NCBI GenBank assembly: GCA_002973635.1
Contig: CP027224.1
Span: 2,552,501 to 2,616,500, forward strand
DNA length: 64,000 bases
Direction of reading: 5' to 3'
From: Lysinibacillus sp. B2A1
Lineage (GTDB): Bacteria > Bacillota > Bacilli > Bacillales_A > Planococcaceae
The notes beneath the pieces are model-generated. The model did not search any database and was not told the DNA's origin. It saw only the letters and a list, made by a program, of their open reading frames with translations. Below, in pieces: positions 17,388 to 25,846 of the stretch. A program made the translations under genes and the position numbers. Each line of letters begins with the position of its first letter. The stretch's first letter is position 1.

Positions 17388-17533
17388 ACCTTTGTAGACA
17401 AAAGCTGATTATCTTAGTTACAAAAAAGTAGTTAAAATCTTTGTAAAACATTTTATCTTACTTAATTAAACTGAATTAGACAATAGTTGGTTTTTTTGGA
17501 TTAATATAATTGAAAATTTAAACTTAAATACTT

Positions 17534-17747
17534 TGAGTGGAAGTAGTAAGGGGTCGTTACTTTGTAGAGAGCAGCTGTATGCTGAAAAGCAGTAGGTATA
17601 TCCCTGAACTCATCCATGAGTAGTTGTACCGAAATAACATTAGGTATAAACGGCAGCTACCGTTATAGCTTCAAGTGAGCCTTTAAAAGCTAATTAGAGT
17701 GGTACCGCGAATATACTTCGTCTCTTATTTGAGACGGAGTTTTTTTA
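17534..17747 (+). promoter_or_regulatory. T-box leader with leucine (CUC) specifier
   Basis: Stem I has the classic specifier loop: GGA and GGG helices flank AGTAGTAA on the 5' side (17542-17549), and CCC and TCC flank TGAACTCA on the 3' side (17605-17612). That places the specifier CTC at 17609-17611, which would read tRNA-Leu. The T-box GAGTGGTACCGCG lies at 17697-17709. A terminator stem CTTCGTCTC / GAGACGGAG with seven T follows (17716-17747). Uncharged tRNA-Leu should permit read-through into the methyltransferase gene. Confidence 0.93.
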
Positions 17748-18441
17748 TTTATAAGGAGTAATGGAAACAACATGGCAAAGAGAAGATGTTACACAACATT
17801 ATTTAGAGCAAGTAAGAGGAGGTATTCCATTTGGAGCGGAACAAGCTGGTTTAATGTTACAGATTGTTGATCACTTCGTAAAAGAGCCTAAAACGATAAT
17901 GGATTTAGGATGCGGAAATGGTCTTTTAGCAAAAATATTACTTCGTACGTACTCTATTGCAAATGCAATTTGTATTGATCATTCATCACCAATGATTGAA
18001 CAGGCAAAAATAAACATGGCTTCTTATCAAAAACGTTGTGAGCTCCATGTAGGTGATTTTAGTCAACAAATTGAACGTTATGCAGAAGCAAATAGTGTAG
18101 ATGTTATTGTTTCTGGCTATGCTATTCACCACTTACCTCATAATATGAAAAAAGCATTATATACTGACATTTATAAGTTACTAAAACCAAGTGGTATTTT
18201 TATAAATATTGAACATACTGCTTCAGTAACAGAAGAACTTGAAAAACTGCACGATAAGCTATTTATTGATCATTTAACAGCCTTTAATAAAGGAGATAGA
18301 GATGAAATAGCTTTTGAATATTATAGTCGCCCTGATAAAGTGGATAATATTTTAGAACTGATGTTAGTCTAAATTATGGACACAGTGAATTGGGAGTTTA
18401 TAAAGTATAATAATCTTAACAATTTACTAGGAGTGTCTAAG

Positions 18442-18732
18442 ATGACAAAACGAAAAAGCTATGACAAAGAATTTAAATTAGAGGCCGTACAATTAGTTGA
18501 AAGTGGCAAGAGGGTTGCGGAGGTTGCACGTGAGCTGGATCTTGCAGAACAAACATTACACAATTGGGTAAAGAAATTTAGTAAAGATGGGGAAGCTGCA
18601 TTTGTCGGTAGTGGGAACTTAAAACCCGAAGACAAGGAAAATAAAGATTTACAAAAAAGAATACGTGACCTAGAAGAGGAAAACGCCATCTTAAAAAAGG
18701 CTATGAGCATCTTTGCGAAAGACCAGAAGTAA
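18442..18732 (+). CDS. IS150-like OrfA (helix-turn-helix protein)
   Basis: 96 residues. The N-terminal transposase_8 helix-turn-helix (YDKEFKLEAVQLVESGKRVA, then LHNWVKKF) binds the IS ends. A C-terminal leucine-zipper-like coiled coil (LQKRIRDLEEENAILKKAM) follows. ATG 18442 follows AGGAG; an upstream in-frame ATG at 18376 lies in the IS end and is unlikely. The heptamer A AAA AAG at 18693-18699 allows a -1 shift into OrfB. Confidence 0.9.
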   Translation: MTKRKSYDKEFKLEAVQLVESGKRVAEVARELDLAEQTLHNWVKKFSKDGEAAFVGSGNLKPEDKENKDLQKRIRDLEEENAILKKAMSIFAKDQK

Positions 18733-19613
18733 TTTACAACTTTATTCAACAGCACCGACACGATTTCCGTGTGGCAAAGATGTGCGAAGTATTAGGTGTT
18801 TCAAGAAGTGGTTACTACGAGTGGCTAAATCGATCAAAGAGTAATCAAAAAGAACGGAAAGAAAAGTTAACGAGCCAAATAAAACGAGTGTATTTGGACT
18901 CAAGAAGAAATTATGGTAGTCCAAAGATCACCAAACAATTGAATTCAGAAGGAGTCTCTGTATCGCAAAAAACCGTATCGAGAATTATGAAAGAAGAAGG
19001 CATTCGCTCAAAAACAGTGAAAAAATACAAAGCGACGACGAATTCAAAACATAATCTACCAGTATATCCAAATCTATTAGACCAACAATTCAAAGTAGAA
19101 CGCCCTGGACAAGCGTGGGTAGCTGACATTACGTATATATGGACCAGTGAAGGTTGGCTCTATCTAGCAACGATTATGGAGTTGTATTCAAGACGAATCA
19201 TCGGTTGGGCAATGGATGAGAGAATGACAAAGGAATTAGTGATCCTCGCCTTAAAACGAGCAATCCGAACTCAGACTCCAACTCCTGGACTCATTCATCA
19301 TTCAGATCGTGGGAGCCAGTATGCGTCGAAGGAATACCAACAAGTATTACGAACTAACGGAATGATTACAAGTATTAGCAGAAAAGGAAACTGTTACGAT
19401 AATGCATGTATCGAGTCATTTCATAGCGTCATCAAAAGAGAGTTAGTTTTTCATGAAAAGTATAAAACGAGAGATCAAGCCAAGAAAAGTATCATGGAAT
19501 ACATCGTTAGTTTTTATAACTACAAGCGTATCCATTCATTCACAAATTATATGTCGCCCATTGCATACGAAAAGCAATATTTCAAAGCTTCACAGAAAAC
19601 TAAGGTCATATAA
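18693..19613 (+). CDS. IS150-like OrfB, DDE transposase made as an OrfAB fusion
   Basis: From the slippery site the frame reads GYEHLCERPEVIYNFIQQ, then VAKMCEVLGVSRSGYYEWL. The DDE integrase core (rve) follows: Asp in WVADITYIW, Asp in HHSDRGSQYAS and Glu in CYDNACIESFHSVIKRE. Without frameshifting a shorter OrfB could begin near 18771. All catalytic residues are present, so the element could still be active. Confidence 0.9.
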   Translation, partial: KKGYEHLCERPEVIYNFIQQHRHDFRVAKMCEVLGVSRSGYYEWLNRSKSNQKERKEKLTSQIKRVYLDSRRNYGSPKITKQLNSEGVSVSQKTVSRIMKEEGIRSKTVKKYKATTNSKHNLPVYPNLLDQQFKVERPGQAWVADITYIWTSEGWLYLATIMELYSRRIIGWAMDERMTKELVILALKRAIRTQTPTPGLIHHSDRGSQYASKEYQQVLRTNGMITSISRKGNCYDNACIESFHSVIKRELVFHEKYKTRDQAKKSIMEYIVSFYNYKRIHSFTNYMSPIAYEKQYFKASQKTKVI

Positions 19614-19627
19614 TTAAACCCTTTTAA

Positions 19628-19673
19628 CCTCACAAAAAATTTAAGGGTTACGCCCCTTAAATTTTTTGTGAGG
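19628..19673 (+). terminator. Long hairpin inside the IS after the transposase
   Basis: A 20-bp stem from CCTCACAAAAAATTTAAGGG and its complement with a 6-base loop. Symmetric, so it could stop transcription entering or leaving the IS. Confidence 0.7.
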
Positions 19674-19851
19674 CGAGCAAGCGATAGCGCGCTTAGATTT
19701 AAAGCAAAATCTCAATTTTCCCTGTCCATTTTCTTGACATAGTATCAAACGTGTTGATACTCAAGTGAACTGGTTAAGAGAAATTGGTTTTAAACACTCA
19801 GATTGTTATTTCAAATGGATGGAACTCGCTATATTTGGTGGAGTAAAATAA

Positions 19852-20211
19852 TTAACTTTTGGTGGACGTAACTAGAAGTAGCTGACTCACGAAATATATT
19901 AAAAAAACTAATTCCATAATCGAATTTAACACAGCTATATATCGCATCTCTACAAAAAAGCATCCGCTCCAGTTGAGTAGATGCTTATTATGTGGATATA
20001 CTTTGTTTTTTATAACTAAAATTTTTTGATATTTGCAAAGGCAGTTAAAGACGGCATCATTCAGGAATCTCATTTGAAGGATTTACAGAATGGGAATAAC
20101 CTTAAAAAAATCCAGTCCCTTTATTAAGAATAGGCTTAAGCTGTTTATATTATATTATCATAATGACATCCCTTTCTTGTAATTTTAACCACTAGCTCCG
20201 CCCTAGATTAA
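19852..20211. other. Intergenic: terminator and a short endolysin-tail-like scrap
   Basis: A hairpin AGCATC...GATGCT at 19957-19985 probably ended the methyltransferase unit. At 20034-20128 the plus frame reads FAKAVKDGIIQESHLKDLQN, similar in style to the C-terminal repeat of phage amidases, with no start. Treat it as phage debris. Confidence 0.4.
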
Positions 20212-20979
20212 CTATGACAAAAATTCATCCAAACTGATTTTATACATTTCATAGTCTGCTTCAATTCTTTTTAATTCATCTTCAACTCCCGCAGCACCTA
20301 GCTCAATCCCCTTATATATTAGTAAAGGCGTTGCATCCAAATGGGATTTCGCTTGTGAATAGTCGCAGGACAATGTTTTTTTGATAAACAACAATGTTTT
20401 TATCCTATCTTTACCTTCTCCTGTAATCAATATTTTATAGTAATCGTACTTGATATCTTCAGCTTTTTCGGAATCATTGAAACTAGGAGGTATTAAGGCA
20501 CTATAAAGAAAATCAACAAGATCATCAAAAGCAATTGAAAAATCCCAAGTACCAGTACCATGCTCAGCAGTAAAAATAACGGTATCTCCTCTTGTAAGAT
20601 CAATGCAATAAGGGTCACCTTCATCTGAAGCTATAACTAAATAATTGTCCGGCCAATTTGAAATATCTTCATTCGTAACTGGATTATAGTTGTAACCCCA
20701 TTGACCTTCCAGTATGTCTTTAGCACCATAAATATCAAGATTAATATACTCATCCGTACTCCAAGAAACCGCTTCTGGAGCATAGTACTTTAAAAAATAC
20801 AAATATTCATCGGGTAATTGCCAGTTTTCAGAAGCATTTTGTATAGCTTGTTCTTCTGCCTCGTTTTTAAGATACATAGGGTATTTGCTATAAAATTCAG
20901 GATCTTGTCTCTGAATCTTTTCTAAAGCAACCTGCATCTTCTGTACAACGATATCTATTTCCATAAATTTATTCTGCAA
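20212..20979 (-). CDS. SMI1/KNR4 (SUKH) family protein
   Basis: 255 residues. The SUKH fold occupies about residues 30-155 (NWQLPDEYLYFLKYYAPEAV, YLVIASDEGDPYCIDL, TWDFSIAFDDLVDFL). The C-terminal ~90 residues (KTLLFIKKTLSCDYSQAKSH...) form an additional helical region. SUKH proteins often act as immunity proteins to contact-dependent or polymorphic toxins, but no toxin gene lies next to it. Start TTG 20979 has GGTGATT upstream; ATG 20964 lacks one. Surrounded by phage debris. Confidence 0.8.
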   Translation of the reverse strand: MQNKFMEIDIVVQKMQVALEKIQRQDPEFYSKYPMYLKNEAEEQAIQNASENWQLPDEYLYFLKYYAPEAVSWSTDEYINLDIYGAKDILEGQWGYNYNPVTNEDISNWPDNYLVIASDEGDPYCIDLTRGDTVIFTAEHGTGTWDFSIAFDDLVDFLYSALIPPSFNDSEKAEDIKYDYYKILITGEGKDRIKTLLFIKKTLSCDYSQAKSHLDATPLLIYKGIELGAAGVEDELKRIEADYEMYKISLDEFLS

Positions 20980-21574
20980 ATTTAATCACCACTTTTATTT
21001 AATCAATTTATTTGTTCAAAGAATTTGCTATGAAGCAACTTCCGTTTACTTCCACCTCTACACTGTTATAAAAACGCCTTTTATATTTTGTACTCTCTCC
21101 CACATCTATAATATTGAAGTTTGCTAGAAATATCAAAAGAGCAGTATTTGCAGGGACGTATAACAAGGCTGTAGAGCGTTTAAATAGTAAGTCGATTAAT
21201 TATCAACTGTGGAGGACAAAGCGCACAGAGAGCATCCAGTGCCTTTCTATAATTGGTTAAATGAGCGTGATAACCTCTCACAATCAATAGTGCATGGTGA
21301 ACCATCGTTAGATAATTGGCTGGAGTGGTAAATAGAAATAGTTATCCAAATGAAAGTGTTATGAGGTACTATTAAATTACAAAGCAGATTAATGGATGTA
21401 AGGTCTGAGAGGGAACTTGTGTATGAAGCGTTTAGTCATTGTAGATATTTGGTTGATTTTATTGGCTATGTGGTTTTTAACTACAGACTCACCATATTAG
21501 GGTGTAATTGGATTATTAGGCTAGCGAGGCAGGTTAATGAAAAATTATCTACTTAGAGAGATGAGGGTAATAAA
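20980..21574. pseudogene. Decayed phage/plasmid fragments (replication-like gene, copy 1)
   Basis: Around 21147-21239 the plus strand reads AVFAGTYNKAVERLNSKSIN. After a frame change, 21244-21331 reads VPFYNWLNERDNLSQSIVHG and ends LDNWLEW-stop. This matches parts of the longer remnant at 23064-23594 and the scrap at 32433-32533. At 21424-21498 a 24-codon frame, MKRLVIVDIWLILLAMWFL, is a truncated membrane peptide. None looks functional. Confidence 0.6.
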
Positions 21575-22354
21575 ATGAAATATTTTACTGAAGAATGGCA
21601 TGAATTGTGTCAAAAAAATAATATCCATCTGCATTTAGAGGAAGAAAAGCAAGCTGAAACATTCTCAGAAGAATATTTTCAACAGCTTTACCACATTGAA
21701 TTAAATAGTTGGCTTACTTTACAAGAAGAAGCAAATTTAAGATTAAAATCTAAAGAAACAGTAAACAGAGATGATGATAATAATAACTATGAACCTTTTA
21801 ATAAAGAAAAGGGAATAGAACAATTTCATGATATTTTCATACATAATCTTATGTATTTAAAAAAGCAATTACCAGAAACAATAGTAAAACAGATTGCAGA
21901 TATAAGGGTGTTTACTTTAGATAAGGCAACTCGTAATATAATAAATGCTGTAACTCAATTTTGCGAGGAAAATGACGGAATTGTAACCAAAGTAATTGAA
22001 GATTACAAAAGATATATAAAAGAAAACTCAACATTACTGGATATAGAAATTGATGGGGATTTTAGCTTCCATGATTGCAAAATTATAAAATCAATTAAGA
22101 ATGATAAATCCTTAAAATTACTCATTGATAATAAAGGGAGTTATACAAATATAGATGAGGTCATATTTGAAAATTTTAATATTATCAAACAGGATGATTT
22201 GTTAGAAGATTCATGGTGGCTGTATGAGGAAATATATAAAGTGAATGACAAATATGAATTTCACGTCTTGCTACAAAATGAAACGATGGATTTAATTGAT
22301 TTTATTATATCAGCTGAACAAATTTCCTTTATAAGTAATAAAAATAATCTTTGA
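21575..22354 (+). CDS. DUF4085 family protein
   Basis: 259 residues beginning MKYFTEEWHELCQK, characteristic of DUF4085 proteins of Bacillales. It continues with FHDIFIHNLMYLKKQLPETI and a C-terminal beta-rich half (IEIDGDFSFHDCKII, DNKGSYTNIDEVIFEN). Function unknown. GAGATGAGGG precedes the ATG at fair spacing. Complete and probably expressed alone. Confidence 0.75.
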   Translation: MKYFTEEWHELCQKNNIHLHLEEEKQAETFSEEYFQQLYHIELNSWLTLQEEANLRLKSKETVNRDDDNNNYEPFNKEKGIEQFHDIFIHNLMYLKKQLPETIVKQIADIRVFTLDKATRNIINAVTQFCEENDGIVTKVIEDYKRYIKENSTLLDIEIDGDFSFHDCKIIKSIKNDKSLKLLIDNKGSYTNIDEVIFENFNIIKQDDLLEDSWWLYEEIYKVNDKYEFHVLLQNETMDLIDFIISAEQISFISNKNNL

Positions 22355-22726
22355 TTGTAAACTGAGGCGTTTTTGTATTAAGTCGAAGCGAAGATATTTA
22401 AAAAATAAAGGGCCTTCTTAAGCTAATGGGAGCTTTAATAATTTCGTAAAAAGACCAATCCGTGAGGTATTAATTTGTTATTATGCTATTAATGTCCCAC
22501 CACAATGACCTACCGTTAAAATGTTGAAACACCATGTGGCAGTAAGTATGAACACCTATAATTTGGATCTTAATCATTAATTTTTTTAATCTTTTAAAAC
22601 AAGCTATTAATAATTAAATATATATAGTCAAGCAGCTGCAGAAATGTGGTTGCTTTTTATATTGGACAAAAGAAAAACACTTTCAGCTGCGATGAGCAAG
22701 AAGTGTTTTTTTGTTGGCGTGGGTCG
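22355..22726. other. Intergenic, no supported gene
   Basis: Coding-like but broken frames (for example RPIREVLICYYAINVPP near 22460) suggest debris I cannot name. A strong bidirectional terminator is at 22672-22709. Confidence 0.4.
22672..22709 (-). terminator. Terminator after the Xre-type regulator
   Basis: Stem AAAAACACTT / AAGTGTTTTT, usable on both strands. On the minus strand it lies just downstream of the helix-turn-helix gene. Confidence 0.7.
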
Positions 22727-22933
22727 TTAAATTTTATCCCCATTCTCCAAGAAGAAGAAACCTTCAAATTTAATTTCCAATACATTTGCTATTTCTACAA
22801 GTTCTTTTTCACTAAAGTTATCTCTTTTAAATTTCTTGTATAGATTTTGTGGAGTTGTCCCTAGCAATTCCGCCAATTGTACAACATTCATTCCCTTTTT
22901 AACCAAAGCCATTTTGATTTTAGTTCCCATCAT
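22727..22933 (-). CDS. Small Xre/Cro-type helix-turn-helix regulator
   Basis: 68 residues, essentially one HTH domain: ALVKKGMNVVQLAELLGTTP then QNLYKKFKRDNFSEKELVEI. Size and setting fit a phage Cro/CI-like repressor. AGGTGAT precedes the start region; a second ATG directly follows the first. No divergent partner gene is intact upstream, consistent with a broken phage regulatory module. Confidence 0.82.
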   Translation of the reverse strand: MMGTKIKMALVKKGMNVVQLAELLGTTPQNLYKKFKRDNFSEKELVEIANVLEIKFEGFFFLENGDKI

Positions 22934-23063
22934 AAAATATCACCTCTTTAAAATTATATACTTAAAGAGAACATTAATAAACCTTTTGGTTACAAAATGA
23001 TATTAAAAAATATTGTTTGATGTTGATTTTTAAAAATATTGGTTTTAGAAATTAGAATCACTA

Positions 23064-23594
23064 GGCATTATCAAGAAACAAAGAACTACAAAGGAAAAGG
23101 GAGGTCGAGGCGCAAACATCTATATTATTTTACCTGTCCAATCTAAAACATGTGAAAGCTATTATGAGCCTACTGAGGTTGTTCCATTACAAGTTGCCTA
23201 TAACACAACAAAAGCTGAAAAAGAAACATGCAAAGAGTTTATGAATGAGTACCAGCAAATGCTTTATGATTTCATGCATTCGCTACCACTTTCGGACATT
23301 TTCAAAGACGAGCTGCATAAAGTGGTATTGGCATCTAATGTAAGTAGTATTCAGGAATTAATAAAAGCCAAAGATATCATTTTTAAAATGGCCAACGATA
23401 TTAGAGACGGTATGCTGACAGTTACAAAGACTTTACGTGCAGTATACGTAGGAGCCTACAACAAAGCAGTACAGCGCATAGGTAAGTATCCAACGACAAA
23501 CACAACATATATGAAGAAAAAGCCTGTAAATGTATGTCCGGTACCTTTCTACAATTGGTTATCAGAACGTAATGGACCAACAAAAGTATTTTAA
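23064..23594 (+). pseudogene. 5'-truncated phage/plasmid replication-like helix-turn-helix gene, copy 2
   Basis: The frame is open from about 23064 (GIIKKQRTTKEKGGRGANIY, typical of the wing after a winged helix) through residues starting at the ATG 23241. It ends VCPVPFYNWLSERNG and stops. There is no start or ribosome binding site before 23064, so the DNA-binding N-terminus is missing. The VPFYNWL end recurs at three other places in the window. This is the longest copy. I recognise the type from plasmids and phages of Bacilli but cannot name a gene. Confidence 0.6.
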
Positions 23595-23615
23595 TAAGAA
23601 AGGAAGTGAATGCAA

Positions 23616-23696
23616 ATGAAAGTAACGGTTAAAGAATGGCGTGTAATGTCTGATCGTAACAAACAATTACTTTTGAATGCAGTCGCAACTAAATAA
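23616..23696 (+). CDS. Small 26-residue peptide, phage-like
   Basis: MKVTVKEWRVMSDRNKQLLL plus six residues, with AAAGGAAGTGA six bases upstream. It directly follows the replication-like remnant and precedes the 184-residue gene. Function unknown; could be a real short protein or a trimmed remnant. Confidence 0.4.
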   Translation: MKVTVKEWRVMSDRNKQLLLNAVATK

Positions 23697-23724
23697 AACA
23701 TAGACAAAAAAGGGGAATGAAAAC

Positions 23725-24279
23725 ATGCAGCAACATGTACAACACACATTAGAAACAGTTGTTCAAGAAAATAGCCACAGTATTTATGGATTATCGGCGC
23801 AAATGATTCAGTTAGAAGTTGTACAAGGTGCTGTAGCGAAATTATTAGAACGAATTGACGATTTTGTTCACAAAGGCTGGCATGAAAACAGTGGAATGAC
23901 TTATATGTCTATTTTACAAATTCAAGATACAGTTCGTTTAATTGATATGGCTTTTCATCCATTGTTCAAAAACATTACAGAAGAAGTTAATACCCTGAAC
24001 AGTCATTCAGAAGAATTGTATCAGACAGTAATTAAAAGTGAATTAGAGCAATCGCCTGATGCAGCTACTAAATTTGATAACAACAGTAAGGAAGGTTGGA
24101 ACGCTTATACCATGGAAGGCAACATAAAAACATTTATCAAAGAATTTGGTAGAGGACCAGATAGCTTTGAGGAAGTGTTAACGTATATAACTGAAACCGT
24201 AGTGAAAGTTGTGGGTAAAGGCGAGGAACATAAAAAAGCCACTACTGGAACAGTGACTAAAGAAAATATTGAAAACTGA
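23725..24279 (+). CDS. Hypothetical helical protein in phage debris
   Basis: 184 residues, mostly alpha-helical by composition, no membrane segment or signal, no motif I recognise (GLSAQMIQLEVVQGAVAKLL; YMSILQIQDTVRLIDMAFHP). AAAGGGGAATG precedes the ATG. The small gene upstream suggests one former phage or plasmid operon. It converges with the HNH gene over a shared terminator. Confidence 0.6.
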   Translation: MQQHVQHTLETVVQENSHSIYGLSAQMIQLEVVQGAVAKLLERIDDFVHKGWHENSGMTYMSILQIQDTVRLIDMAFHPLFKNITEEVNTLNSHSEELYQTVIKSELEQSPDAATKFDNNSKEGWNAYTMEGNIKTFIKEFGRGPDSFEEVLTYITETVVKVVGKGEEHKKATTGTVTKENIEN

Positions 24280-24290
24280 CTATATCAGAT

Positions 24291-24335
24291 ACAACGAGCG
24301 GCTTCAACTTTTATTGGGGTTGTTCGTTGTTTTTT
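24291..24335 (+). terminator. Terminator after the 184-residue gene
   Basis: Stem ACAACGA...CAAC / GTTG...TCGTTGT followed by TTTTTT. It overlaps the 3' end of the convergent HNH gene. Confidence 0.7.
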
Positions 24336-25522
24336 GACATGCTATCTAATAGATAAGTGGTTAATCTTTTGAATTTATTGAATGTGTAATTTTTAAAATC
24401 ACACTCTTGGTTTAATAATGTAGATAGATATTCAGGATAAAAGTGTATTGTTCTTATTCCTGTAGATTCACAAAGTGAAGGCGTTGATATCTTATAAATT
24501 TCTTTTCTTAAAATATCATCTTCTTGATTTAGATAGAAACTTGTTGACATTCTTATTTCTTTGAAATTTTGTGCGTTTATTATTTTGGAACAATTACGAC
24601 GAGATAATCTATTCGATAAATAACTAATCATATCTTTTTCATAGGGCTCTTTTTGTATAGCTATTTTAATATCTATATTGAGTTTCTCAATATCTAAAGT
24701 GGGTTCAACATTGTACATGTTAGCTAAAATATGAAAATCTTTAATACTAGTGGGATTAAGAATAGGGACGGATCTGTCAATTTTTTCGATTAATTGAAGA
24801 TATGAATGATGTATACTTTGTCCTGACCATTCTTCTGAAAGAATCACATAATGTTGAAACGTGTTAAAAAGGTCAATGAAACATACCAAGACATTTTCAT
24901 GACTGAAAAGAATTAAATTATGATAAAGCTCTATAGTCGTTTCAAGTTCTAGGAAAGTATCTAAAGAATTTAATGGTTTAAACGGAACAATTGGTGCGTT
25001 AAAAGAGATTTCCTTTACTTCTTTGCCTTGTTTTTGAACGTTAATCAACTTATTAATTTGTTCGATCGGAATATTATTATGTAAAGCATAATTAACGGCA
25101 ATTTTAGTTAATCCATTTTTAAACCTTTTATTTTCCAGGTTGAAATTATAAGTCAAGATTTTAAAATATTTGTATTCATTATCCGTAAAATTTTTTCTAT
25201 ATGAACGTTTTGCATCGATGCAGTCAATTACTTTTCCATTTTTAATAGTAACGTTGTAAGACTTTCCATCTTTTTCGAACAATGCTTGCCCACCACAAGT
25301 GGGTAAATTCGATTTATTGGTTTTCTTAATTGAAGGTAAACTTGTTAAAATAGGTGAAAATATTTTGCAAAATTCATTATCAATACTTTTCTCAACTAGA
25401 TTATTACACTTGTCACAACAAATATTAGTTGATTCTAGTAGGCCTCCTAGAGCATTTTGAATAATGTGTTCTTTGCTATTATTTGATACATTGAGCTGTT
25501 CATTACAGTAAATACATTCCAT
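24311..25522 (-). CDS. HNH endonuclease family protein
   Basis: 403 residues. The N-terminus has a zinc-type HNH core: CIYC (residue ~3), KEHIIQNALGG, then CCDKCNN. The remaining ~340 residues are unrecognised. Such HNH proteins often belong to restriction or anti-phage systems, but no partner gene is adjacent. Start ATG 25522 has GAGGTGG seven bases upstream; the longer frame to 25615 has none. Location in phage debris beside lepA suggests horizontal origin. Confidence 0.72.
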   Translation of the reverse strand: MECIYCNEQLNVSNNSKEHIIQNALGGLLESTNICCDKCNNLVEKSIDNEFCKIFSPILTSLPSIKKTNKSNLPTCGGQALFEKDGKSYNVTIKNGKVIDCIDAKRSYRKNFTDNEYKYFKILTYNFNLENKRFKNGLTKIAVNYALHNNIPIEQINKLINVQKQGKEVKEISFNAPIVPFKPLNSLDTFLELETTIELYHNLILFSHENVLVCFIDLFNTFQHYVILSEEWSGQSIHHSYLQLIEKIDRSVPILNPTSIKDFHILANMYNVEPTLDIEKLNIDIKIAIQKEPYEKDMISYLSNRLSRRNCSKIINAQNFKEIRMSTSFYLNQEDDILRKEIYKISTPSLCESTGIRTIHFYPEYLSTLLNQECDFKNYTFNKFKRLTTYLLDSMSKNNEQPQ

Positions 25523-25846
25523 AGTTAAGCCACCTCGATTTTTAAATAGAATATATGCTAAAACTCTATTATCTGGTAAATATCTACATATATCAAATGA
25601 AAAAGATTGAAGCATTTAGCCCCAATCCGTTATAACTCACCCATTCCTGTACACACGCTCGCCTTATTTTTATTAGCCCCAATCTAGCCCCAAAATCATG
25701 CTGTAATATACATTAACTTGCAAAATCAAAAAACCGCATAAAACACTTACAAGTATTGATGTAATAGGCTTTCTAGTCTAGTTGTTGTTGTACTTTGCAT
25801 ATCTTTCATAGTATAATTCATTATAGTTTAATTAGGAGTGGAAAAG
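25523..25846. other. Intergenic with repeated TAGCCCCAA motifs
   Basis: TAGCCCCAA occurs at 25618, 25674 and 25685. On the minus strand it reads like the degenerate 3' end of an integrase (FGARLGL), but no integrase body is present. An attachment-site remnant is possible. AGGAG for lepA sits at 25834-25838. Confidence 0.35.

Larger units (their letters stand above)
18366..19739 (+). mobile_element. IS3-family (IS150-like) insertion sequence
   Basis: Contains orfA and orfB in -1 relation with an A AAA AAG slippery heptamer and a DDE transposase. The imperfect ends match: left AGTCTAAATTATGGACA and, on the other strand at the right, TGTCAAGAAAATGGACA. Ends are approximate to a few bases, and I could not settle a target duplication (TAG on both sides is possible). 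It splits the methyltransferase gene. Confidence 0.88.
17761..19851 (+). pseudogene. Class I SAM-dependent methyltransferase gene interrupted by an IS element
   Basis: The N-terminal part (17761-18365) has the SAM-binding motif MDLGCGNGLLAKIL, an acidic strand end (CIDHSSPM) and IHHLPHNMKKALY. It ends abruptly at ILELM where the IS begins. After the IS, 19744-19851 continues as RVDTQVNWLREIGF and ends ELAIFGGVK-stop, a natural C-terminus for this family. The intact protein would be ~235 residues. AAGGAG lies only two bases before the ATG, which is unusually close. Control by a leucine T-box is odd for a methyltransferase. Substrate unknown. Confidence 0.85.

Noticed and set aside
17388..17533. 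Extra gene between the ECF S component and the T-box
   Set aside because: AT-rich, no open frame with a start and ribosome binding site; probably the promoter of the T-box unit.
18376..18441. Longer OrfA start at ATG 18376
   Set aside because: It lies in the IS end; ATG 18442 has AGGAG and starts the conserved domain.
25616..25700. TAGCCCCAA repeats as a functional attachment site
   Set aside because: Only short, imperfect repeats with no intact integrase next to them; recorded as possible debris only.
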